The notes beneath the pieces were generated by a model. It was not told where the DNA came from. It ran no database searches and saw nothing but the letters and a program-made list of their open reading frames with translations. The position numbers and the translations under genes are program-made. Source: a virus. From it: a stretch of 42,476 nucleotides of DNA. Numbering within the stretch: position 1 is the first letter of the stretch; each line of letters opens with the position of its first letter. Positions 21,409-29,195 of the stretch are shown piece by piece. Location: the IMG/VR virus record IMGVR_UViG_3300042465_004086, positions 1 through 42,476 of that record; one strand, given 5' to 3'.

Positions 21409-24400
21409 CAAACCCCTACGACGAAGCTGTTGATGCCTGGAAAGAAAACCAGCCGAAGCCAGCGGGCGCCCCCGCGGTCAACCCCTACGACGCGGCCGTC
21501 ACCGAGATTGCCACCGAACGGCAGCAACGGGTTCGCACCGTCTTCGAGAAGGCGCTAGAAACAAATCCCGATCAGGCGGCAGAGGCGCAGAAGCTGGCCA
21601 ACAGTACCGGCTTGTCTTTGAATTTTGTCGAGCGCAACCAGGAAGAAGTGCGTCGCAAACAGCAGGCACGCATGTTGGACCTGGCGCGCATGGCGCAAGA
21701 GTCGCCAATTCTTGCGCGTCAGCTGGTTGATCCGTCGTTCACCAAGCAGGCGCACGATGACATCGGCAACCTGGCCAACGTCGAGCGGACCTTTACGGGT
21801 ACGCTCAAAGACATTGGCACCGTCGCGATGAAGGGTGCCGTTGGTTTGCCGCAAGCGATTGTCGGCCTGGCCGACCTGGGTATTGCTCTTTCCCCGGTTT
21901 CACTTGCGGTAAGGGGAATGCGTGGTGAACCCCTTTTGGGTGGCGGCTATCTTGGCAAAGGGCTTCAAGCTCTTGGCGTTGACTTCAAACGCACGCAGGA
22001 AATTCTGTCTGGCGAGGAGGGCGAGACCCTGCTGAGTTATAGCCCCGCCCAGCAGGCTGCAAACAAGCGCGTCGCGGATGTAGAGGGATTTACGCAGACC
22101 CTTTCCGCGATGCTAGAGAATCCCAGCACGATCGCCACTTTGGTAGGGGAGTCCTTGCCTCAGATGTTAGGCGGGGCGGCTATCGGCAGAACGGTACTGG
22201 GTCTCGGTGCAAAGGCCGTGGGCCCGGCGATGATCGGGCCCAATCTCCCAGGACTGATGGCGCGCCAGTTTGGCGAGAAGACAGCAACCCTGGTGGCCAG
22301 CGCGTTCGGTGAGGGTGCAATCGCTGGGGGCTACGCCGCCGAGCAGTTTCGTGGTGAGAACGCCGACGGACTGATTGGTGCCAAGGAAACTCTTGCTGCA
22401 CTAGGTACCGGTGCAGGCACCGCGCTGTTCAGTGGTTTCGGTGGGCGCGTCGCTCGCCGCCTGGGCATCGAGGACATCGACACCGCGCTGGTGTCACGGG
22501 GCCTGAACCCTGAGGTCGCCGAGACAATCAAGCGGGGATTTGTTTCGAGCCTGGTCAAGAGTGGCATTTCCGAGGGGCTGTTTGAGGAAATGCCACAGTC
22601 CATCCAAGAGCAGATGTGGCAAAACTGGGCCAACGACAAGCCGCTTGGCCAAGGGGTTGGAAAGGCCGCGGCGCAGGGTGTTGTTGCCGGCTTCGCGATG
22701 GGCGGAGGTTTCCAGGCAATCAGCCGTGTGCGCGACCATTACAGCGAGATCAACACCGCGCAAACCAGCGCCGAGCAACTTGTTGACCTGTTCAACGCGG
22801 CCGCGCCGTCAGCGCTTCGCGAGCGCAACCCCGAACAATTCCGCACTGTCGTCCAGGCCATGGCCGACAACGCCGAGGGTGCACCCTCGGAGATCTACAT
22901 CGATGCCGAGGTCCTGAACCAGCTGGCGCCGGAGGTCCTGGCCCAGCTGCCGCAGTCCGTGCGCGATCAGATTCCCGACGCGCTTGCGGCCAACGATGTG
23001 GTCTCGATCCCGACGGGTGACGTGCTGACGATTGCGCCAGGCACGCCCCTCGAGCAGGTACTGGTCGAGAATGGCCGCGTGGGTGACCCACGGGCAATGA
23101 CCCAGGTCGAGGCCAACCAGGCCGCCGAAAAGGCGCAGGAGTTTCTTGCGCAGGAAGCTCAGAAAGTAATCCAGCAGGCCGCGGACCAGCAGGCCATGCA
23201 AGAGTCGAGCGACCGAGTGAAGCAGGGCGTGCTCGACCAGCTCAACACCGCGGGCCGGTTCCGTGCGCAGGTGAACGAGGCCTACGCCACCTGGACCGCT
23301 GCGTTCTACACCACCATGGCTGGCCGCATGGGCATGACGCCCGAGCAGATGGCCGAGAAGTATCCGCTGCGCATCGCGGCTCAGACGGGGCAGGGTGGGG
23401 TGCTCAACGCCGGCGGTGGCACGCTGGCCGACGTCACTGCGCAGTGGGACGCGGCCAGCATCACCGGCGACGTCTATGAAAATCGCGGCGTCATCACCTT
23501 GTCGCGCATCGTCGTGCCTCAAGGCCAGCGCGAGCAGGGTACCGGCACCGCTGCGCTGCAAGCCTTGGTTGACTACGCCGACCGCACGGGCCAGCGCGTC
23601 GTGCTCTCGCCGTCGGCTGACTTTGGCGGCAACAAGAAACGGCTGATGGAGTTCTACAAGCGCTTCGGGTTTGTAGAGAACAAGGGGCGCAACAAGGATT
23701 TCGCGGTCTCGGAGACGATGATCCGCGAGCCGCAGCAGGTGCTCAACCAGACGCCCGGCGCGCTGCCCGAGTGGTCGTTGGAAAAAGCCAAGACGCGCGT
23801 CACAGACGCCATCAAGAAGGCCGCCATCGCGCTCTCGCCGAAAGCCTCGCTGGCGCGTCGCAACTACGAAAAACTCGACGCCATCTTCAAGAAGGTCCCT
23901 GACCCCCTGGCAAGCGAGGACGCCTGGCGCAAGTTCATGTCGTTGCTGGTGGCCGACAGCAGCGTGCTTGGCGTGCCCTACAACGCGCTCAAGTACGCGC
24001 AAGATCCCCAGGCCGTGGCCGACTATCTCTCGCGCCTGCGCCCCGACCAGCTCGCCTCGCGCCGTGCAGGTTTCGAGCTCGGTGCAAAGATCCGCCAGGA
24101 ATACATCGAAGGCCGCGCCACGCCGGTGATCACGGGGCGCCTGCTGTTGTGGGCCATGCTCTCGCGCAAGGCCGGCGCCTACCCGCACGAGGCCGCCTAC
24201 ATGGACCTGGTCAACGGTGGCGTCGACCAGTGGATTGAGAAGGCCGTCAACGGCACCTGGACTGAGGCCGACAGCGAAGGCTACGTCAAATGGTCGTCGG
24301 AGTTCATGGCGAGCAAGAAGGGCGGCGTCAGCCCTTCCGCGGGCGTGACCTCCAACGCCAACGACTTCGGCCGCATCCTGCTGACCAAGATGTCTCAGAA

Positions 24401-27400
24401 GGACGAGAACGGCGTCACGCAGCTCACGCGCCTGCACAACTTCATCGCCGACCAAAACGTGTCGACCGACCAGGTGCGTCGCGAATTCTTCGCGCTGGGC
24501 GATAGCCTGGGCATCCAGAACAAGGTGCTGTCGTTCGCGCTGCTGGTAACGGGTCGCTGGGACACGCTGGTCCTCGACCGCGTGCAATTCACTCACCTGT
24601 GGGGCGACCAGTACCGGGAGCGCGCAGGCCAGCGCAACATCTACGACAACGGCCTGGCCACCGCGGGAAAGGGTCACTTTGGATTGGCCGTGTACGAGGC
24701 GCTGGCCCGCGGCATGACACAGTCGGTGCAAAAGGGGTACGAGCTCGCCGGCCTGACCGATCAAGGCGATGGCACGCTTGGTGCGTTCCACTGGGATTCG
24801 TGGTTGATTGAATCGTCGCAGGCCATCGGCCACCCGACGATTGAGGCGCTGGACACCCAGACGCCACGCCCCGACCTGGCTGTGCGCCAGGGCAAATTTG
24901 ACACCTACGGCTACAACTTCGAGTACCGTGCCGACGGCCAGTATCAGATCCCCCTGCTGGACGGCAGTGGGTATATAATTTTAGCACCTGCTGAAGCTGC
25001 TGAGTTTCAGGGCAGGATCAGTGACCCCAAAGAAGGGGTGGTGCCAAAAGACTTCAAGGTCTCGCAGAATAAGGCGAGCCCATGGGTTGATGCCGAAGGA
25101 GTAAACCGTGGCAGATACGACGAAATCCTCAACGAGTACGGTCGACGCGCTGATGCAGCAGATGTCGCTCCTGCCGGGCTTGCCGATGCAGGCGGACCCC
25201 TTCAACAGCGTGCAACCGATGCCGGGCGAACAGAACCCGCAGCAGACACCGCCGCAGGACAAGACGACGGAGCTCTAAACCAAGGCCCCCGCGGCACGTT
25301 TAACCCAAGCACCCTCGAACTGGCGCTCAACGAGAACGCCGACCTCTCCACGTTCCTGCACGAGACCGGCCACTTCTTCCTCGAGGTGATGGCCGACCTG
25401 GCGACACAGCCAGGGGCCCCCGCGGATATTCAGCAGGACATGGCCGCGCTGATGAAGTGGTTCGGCGTGCCCGACCTCGCAACCTGGAACAGCTACACCC
25501 TGGACGAGAAGCGCCCGTACCACGAGCGCTTTGCAGAATCCTTCGAGCAGTACCTCCTTGAGGGCAAAGCCCCCAGCCTGGAGCTGCAGCCGCTGTTCCG
25601 TAAGTTCCGCGCGTGGATGCTCAACGTCTACAAGTCGATCAAAGCGTTCGTGGACAGCCGCCAGGGCGCCACCGATATCCAGTTGTCCGACGAAGTGCGC
25701 CAGGTGTTCGACCGGATGCTGGCCAGCGAGGCGCAGATCGCCGAGGCCAACGAGGTCGCAGGCTTGCTGCCTGATCAGGACGCCGATGCCGAGGCGGTGG
25801 AGAGACTCAGCGCCCGGTCACTGCGTGATCTGAAGTGGACCGTGAACGCCCGCAGCAAGGCGATCAAAGCATTGCAGAAGCAGGCCGCCGAATTGCGCAA
25901 GAGCGTGGAGGAGGAGGTCACTGCCGAGGTTGAGGCCCAGCCGGTCTACGCCGCGCGCAAGTTCCTGCGCACCGACACCAAACTCTCAATCGCAGCACTT
26001 GAAGAAGCCTACACCGGCGAGGGCGACCGCTACGCACTGCTGGACTGGAAGCCACTGGTACAACAGAAGCTCGCCGGCAAGGACGGCGCACACCCCGACA
26101 TCGTCGCTGATATGTTCGGGTTTAAGAACGGCGACGAATTGGTGCAGGCCTTGTTAACCGCCGAGCCTATTGCCGATGTGATCGCCGGCTTGACCGACCA
26201 GCGCATGCTCGAGCAGCACGGCGACCTGGTCGACCAGCGCGCCATCGAGCAGGCTGCAAACGAAGCGGTCCACAACGAGGCCCGCGCCCGCTCGCTGGCC
26301 ACTGAACTCAAGAGCCAGGCCGAAGCGATCAACGCCCGTACCGACACCGGTCAGCTCAACGCGGCAGGCAACAAGATCACGGTCAACGCGCTGATGGAAG
26401 CGGCCAAACAGTTTGCCGCCAACGTGGTCGCAGGCACTCCCTTGCGCGACCTCAAGAGCAAAACCGCGCAGCACACGGCCGCCGAGCGACGCGCCGGCAA
26501 GCGCTGGCAAGAGCACACCGCCAAGGGCGAGACGGCCGAGGCAATTAAAGCCAAGCAGGACCAGGTGCTCAACAACGCCGCCGCCAAGGCTGCGCTGGAA
26601 GCCCAGGCCGAAATGCGCCAGATCCTCGAGTTCTTCAAGCGCGTCTACAAGGACGGCAACGAGAAGATCGTCGAGAAGGGCCGCGACCCGGACGTGGTCA
26701 ACGCGGCTCGCGCGGTGCTCGGTGCCTACGGCGCAGCACCCCGGGCCAGCAAGAACGCGATCGAGTACATGGCCCTGGTCGAGAAGAACGACCCGGCAAT
26801 GTTCGCAGCCCTGCAGCCCAGTGTGCAGGGTGCGCTCAACATGGCGCAGCCCCTCGAGTCGCTGACGATGGAGGAGCTGCGCGGCCTGCACGAAGAGATC
26901 CAGGCCATGTGGCACCTGGCCAAGCGCTCGCGAATGATGGAAGTCGACGGCAACCTGATCGACATGCAAGAGGCCGAGGACGATCTCCAGGCCCGCATGC
27001 AGGCGATCGGCGTGCCCGACTCCATCCCGGGAGAGTCCAGCGCCATCACGCCCTCGGAGAAGGCCAAGCGGACGCTGCAGTTCGCCGGGTCCCTTCTGCG
27101 CCGCACGGAACAGTGGGCTGCAGGGATGGGCAATGAGTTCACCCGGCTGGTGTTCCAGCCCGTCAAGCAGGCCGCCGACACCTACCGCGCCGAACGGGTG
27201 AAGTACCGCAAACGCTATCAGGCATTGATCGACACGGTGGCGCCAGCCCTCAAGAAGGGATTGATCGAGGCGCCCGAGCTTGGCTACACCTTCGGCAAGG
27301 GGCACAACGGCATCGGCCACGCCGAGCTGCTGCACGCGATCCTGCACACGGGCAATGAGAGCAACAAGCGCAAGCTGCTGCTGGGCCGTGGCTGGGCGAC

Positions 27401-29135
27401 AGAGAACGCCGACGGGACGATGGACACCAGCAAGTGGGACGCCTTCGTCAAGCGCGCGCAAGACACGGGGCTCCTGACCAAGGCACATTACGACTTCGCT
27501 CAGGGCGTGTGGAATCTGCTGGAGGAGACCAAGCCTGCAGCGCAAAAGACTCACCGCGACGTGTTCGGGCGTTACTTTGCCGAGGTCACTGCCGACAGTT
27601 TCGATACCCCGTTCGGCACCTACGCCGGCGGCTACGTTCCCGCCCAGGCAGACCCGCGCATTGTTCAGGACGCAGCGCTGCGCGACCTGGCCACGACCGA
27701 AAACGAGAACATGTCGTTCTCGTTCCCGAGCACCAATCGAGGATTCACCAAGGGCCGGGTCGAGTACAACCGCCCCCTGATGCTGGACCTGCGCACGATC
27801 GGCCAGCACCTCGACAAGGTGCTGCTGTTCACGCACATGGAACCCGCGGTGCGCGATGTCAACAAGCTGCTCTCGCGCAAGGGCGTGAGCTACAGCCTGG
27901 GCCGCATTGACCCGACGATCTACGCCGGCATGCTGACGCCCTGGCTCAACCGCAGCGCGCGCCAGATCGTCGAGACCCCGATCGTGGGCGATGGTGGCAT
28001 TTCTCGCGTGCTTTCCGTCGCCAGGTCTAGGGCAGGTATGGCGCTCATGTTTGCCAACATCAGTAACACCCTGCAGCAGACAACCGGCTTTCTGACCGCG
28101 ATGGCCAAGCTGAAGGCCGACGGCCTTGAGTCGCAGCTCACTCGGTCGACCGCGATGTTCATCACCAACCCGCGAAAGATGGCCCGAGAAGTGGCGGCTG
28201 CCAGTCCTTTCATGGCGTCGCGCATGGCCAACGAGATCGCGGCAATGAACGGAGCGATGGACGATATCCTCTTGGATCCCAGCCTGTACGAGAAGAGCCA
28301 GGCCTGGGCACAGAAGCACTCCTATTTCCTGCAGTCGGCCATGGCCAACACCATGGAGCCGATCATCTGGACCGCCGGCTACAACGCGGCTCTGGCCAAG
28401 AACATGGACGATGCCGAGGCGGTGAAGTACGCCGATTCGCTCATCCGCCAAACGCAGGGTTCTACCTTGCCGGAGGACGTGAGCCGCATCGAGACGGGCC
28501 CGGCTTACGCTCGAGTGTTCACGCAGTTCGTGGGCTACTTCAACATGATGGCCAACACGAACGCGACCGCGCTCAAGCAAATTGCACAGGAGCAGGGCCT
28601 CAGGAAGGGCGCCGGTAAAGCCCTGGGAATTCTCACGCTTGGCATGATGGCCCCGCTTTGGATGGCGGAGGCGATCGCCATCGCAATGCGCGGGGGCCCT
28701 GAGGACAAGGACGACGACGGCTACCTGGACGACTGGCTCGCTGCCGTGTTTGGCATTGGCACGATCAAGGGCACGATGGCGATGGTCCCGTTCATCGGGC
28801 AGCTGGTCAACGCGTCCATCAACCGGTTCAACAGCAACCCTGCAGACGACAAGATGAGCTTGTCGCCGGCGGTGAGTTTGCTGGAGTCCGCGGTGGGCGT
28901 GCCCATGGACGTCTACAAAGCCATCGCGGACCCCGAGAAGCTCAACGCCCGCAACGCCGTTCGCGACGTGGCAAGCGCGGTCAGCATCGTGACAGGGCTC
29001 CCCGCTATCGCCTTCGCCAGGCCGCTCGGCTACCTGGCCGGCATGGCCGACAACCGCATCGAGCCGACTGGCCCGGCGGACCTGGCCCGTGGCCTGGTGA
29101 CGGGCAGCGCAAGCCCGGAGAGCAAGCAACGCTGA
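21405..29135 (+). CDS. Giant polyvalent internal virion protein (gp16-like position) with GNAT and metallopeptidase-like domains
   Basis: A 2,576-residue protein starting MTNPYDEAVDAWKENQPKPA in an ATGA overlap. Domains in order: helical N-terminus with hydrophobic segments (about 135-300); a GNAT acetyltransferase-like domain (about 685-790, LSRIVVPQGQREQGTGTAAL and FYKRFGFVENKG); a helical region (about 810-1150); a Pro/Ala/Asp-rich linker (about 1235-1290); a zinc metallopeptidase-like motif HETGH (1319-1323) in STFLHETGHFFLEVMADL; long coiled helices; and a hydrophobic C-terminal zone near 2410. Large polyvalent proteins of this type are carried in podoviral heads and ejected into the host. 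No lysozyme-type transglycosylase domain is obvious. Enzymatic roles are inferred from motifs. Confidence 0.85.
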   Translation: MTNPYDEAVDAWKENQPKPAGAPAVNPYDAAVTEIATERQQRVRTVFEKALETNPDQAAEAQKLANSTGLSLNFVERNQEEVRRKQQARMLDLARMAQESPILARQLVDPSFTKQAHDDIGNLANVERTFTGTLKDIGTVAMKGAVGLPQAIVGLADLGIALSPVSLAVRGMRGEPLLGGGYLGKGLQALGVDFKRTQEILSGEEGETLLSYSPAQQAANKRVADVEGFTQTLSAMLENPSTIATLVGESLPQMLGGAAIGRTVLGLGAKAVGPAMIGPNLPGLMARQFGEKTATLVASAFGEGAIAGGYAAEQFRGENADGLIGAKETLAALGTGAGTALFSGFGGRVARRLGIEDIDTALVSRGLNPEVAETIKRGFVSSLVKSGISEGLFEEMPQSIQEQMWQNWANDKPLGQGVGKAAAQGVVAGFAMGGGFQAISRVRDHYSEINTAQTSAEQLVDLFNAAAPSALRERNPEQFRTVVQAMADNAEGAPSEIYIDAEVLNQLAPEVLAQLPQSVRDQIPDALAANDVVSIPTGDVLTIAPGTPLEQVLVENGRVGDPRAMTQVEANQAAEKAQEFLAQEAQKVIQQAADQQAMQESSDRVKQGVLDQLNTAGRFRAQVNEAYATWTAAFYTTMAGRMGMTPEQMAEKYPLRIAAQTGQGGVLNAGGGTLADVTAQWDAASITGDVYENRGVITLSRIVVPQGQREQGTGTAALQALVDYADRTGQRVVLSPSADFGGNKKRLMEFYKRFGFVENKGRNKDFAVSETMIREPQQVLNQTPGALPEWSLEKAKTRVTDAIKKAAIALSPKASLARRNYEKLDAIFKKVPDPLASEDAWRKFMSLLVADSSVLGVPYNALKYAQDPQAVADYLSRLRPDQLASRRAGFELGAKIRQEYIEGRATPVITGRLLLWAMLSRKAGAYPHEAAYMDLVNGGVDQWIEKAVNGTWTEADSEGYVKWSSEFMASKKGGVSPSAGVTSNANDFGRILLTKMSQKDENGVTQLTRLHNFIADQNVSTDQVRREFFALGDSLGIQNKVLSFALLVTGRWDTLVLDRVQFTHLWGDQYRERAGQRNIYDNGLATAGKGHFGLAVYEALARGMTQSVQKGYELAGLTDQGDGTLGAFHWDSWLIESSQAIGHPTIEALDTQTPRPDLAVRQGKFDTYGYNFEYRADGQYQIPLLDGSGYIILAPAEAAEFQGRISDPKEGVVPKDFKVSQNKASPWVDAEGVNRGRYDEILNEYGRRADAADVAPAGLADAGGPLQQRATDAGRTEPAADTAAGQDDGALNQGPRGTFNPSTLELALNENADLSTFLHETGHFFLEVMADLATQPGAPADIQQDMAALMKWFGVPDLATWNSYTLDEKRPYHERFAESFEQYLLEGKAPSLELQPLFRKFRAWMLNVYKSIKAFVDSRQGATDIQLSDEVRQVFDRMLASEAQIAEANEVAGLLPDQDADAEAVERLSARSLRDLKWTVNARSKAIKALQKQAAELRKSVEEEVTAEVEAQPVYAARKFLRTDTKLSIAALEEAYTGEGDRYALLDWKPLVQQKLAGKDGAHPDIVADMFGFKNGDELVQALLTAEPIADVIAGLTDQRMLEQHGDLVDQRAIEQAANEAVHNEARARSLATELKSQAEAINARTDTGQLNAAGNKITVNALMEAAKQFAANVVAGTPLRDLKSKTAQHTAAERRAGKRWQEHTAKGETAEAIKAKQDQVLNNAAAKAALEAQAEMRQILEFFKRVYKDGNEKIVEKGRDPDVVNAARAVLGAYGAAPRASKNAIEYMALVEKNDPAMFAALQPSVQGALNMAQPLESLTMEELRGLHEEIQAMWHLAKRSRMMEVDGNLIDMQEAEDDLQARMQAIGVPDSIPGESSAITPSEKAKRTLQFAGSLLRRTEQWAAGMGNEFTRLVFQPVKQAADTYRAERVKYRKRYQALIDTVAPALKKGLIEAPELGYTFGKGHNGIGHAELLHAILHTGNESNKRKLLLGRGWATENADGTMDTSKWDAFVKRAQDTGLLTKAHYDFAQGVWNLLEETKPAAQKTHRDVFGRYFAEVTADSFDTPFGTYAGGYVPAQADPRIVQDAALRDLATTENENMSFSFPSTNRGFTKGRVEYNRPLMLDLRTIGQHLDKVLLFTHMEPAVRDVNKLLSRKGVSYSLGRIDPTIYAGMLTPWLNRSARQIVETPIVGDGGISRVLSVARSRAGMALMFANISNTLQQTTGFLTAMAKLKADGLESQLTRSTAMFITNPRKMAREVAAASPFMASRMANEIAAMNGAMDDILLDPSLYEKSQAWAQKHSYFLQSAMANTMEPIIWTAGYNAALAKNMDDAEAVKYADSLIRQTQGSTLPEDVSRIETGPAYARVFTQFVGYFNMMANTNATALKQIAQEQGLRKGAGKALGILTLGMMAPLWMAEAIAIAMRGGPEDKDDDGYLDDWLAAVFGIGTIKGTMAMVPFIGQLVNASINRFNSNPADDKMSLSPAVSLLESAVGVPMDVYKAIADPEKLNARNAVRDVASAVSIVTGLPAIAFARPLGYLAGMADNRIEPTGPADLARGLVTGSASPESKQR
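25108..25278 (+). CDS. Candidate overlapping gene inside the giant virion gene, 56 aa
   Basis: In the +1 frame relative to the host gene, GTG 25108 is preceded by AAGGAG at a six-base gap, an ideal ribosome site, and the frame runs 56 codons to TAA (MADTTKSSTSTVDALMQQMS... ending PQDKTTEL). Its composition (Met, Gln, Pro, Ser, Thr) reads like a natural protein, while the host frame here is a low-complexity Ala/Asp/Gly linker. The surrounding bases include the AT-rich GTATATAATTTTAGCA (24971). Chance overlap is possible in a GC-rich genome, so confidence is modest. Confidence 0.4.
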   Translation: MADTTKSSTSTVDALMQQMSLLPGLPMQADPFNSVQPMPGEQNPQQTPPQDKTTEL

Positions 29136-29136
29136 T

Positions 29137-29168
29137 GTGTCCGTGAGCGGAGCTCCCACGCCTACCAT
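29137..29168 (+). promoter_or_regulatory. Late promoter copy 5 (tailspike)
   Basis: GTGTCCGTG (29137-29145), 16 bp, CTACCAT (29162-29168). It sits two bases after the giant gene stop. The initial transcribed sequence, AACCCGTA (29175-29182), is shared with copy 6. Confidence 0.82.
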
Positions 29169-29193
29169 TCTGGTAACCCGTAGGAGCTCCGCT
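29146..29193 (+). repeat. 11-bp inverted repeat around the tailspike promoter start
   Basis: AGCGGAGCTCC (29146-29156) and GGAGCTCCGCT (29183-29193) are perfect reverse complements flanking the -10 and start site. The right arm contains the TAGGAG ribosome site of the tailspike gene. As DNA it could be a regulator site. In read-through RNA it would hide the ribosome site, but in RNA started here the left arm is absent. Confidence 0.7.
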
Positions 29194-29195
29194 GC

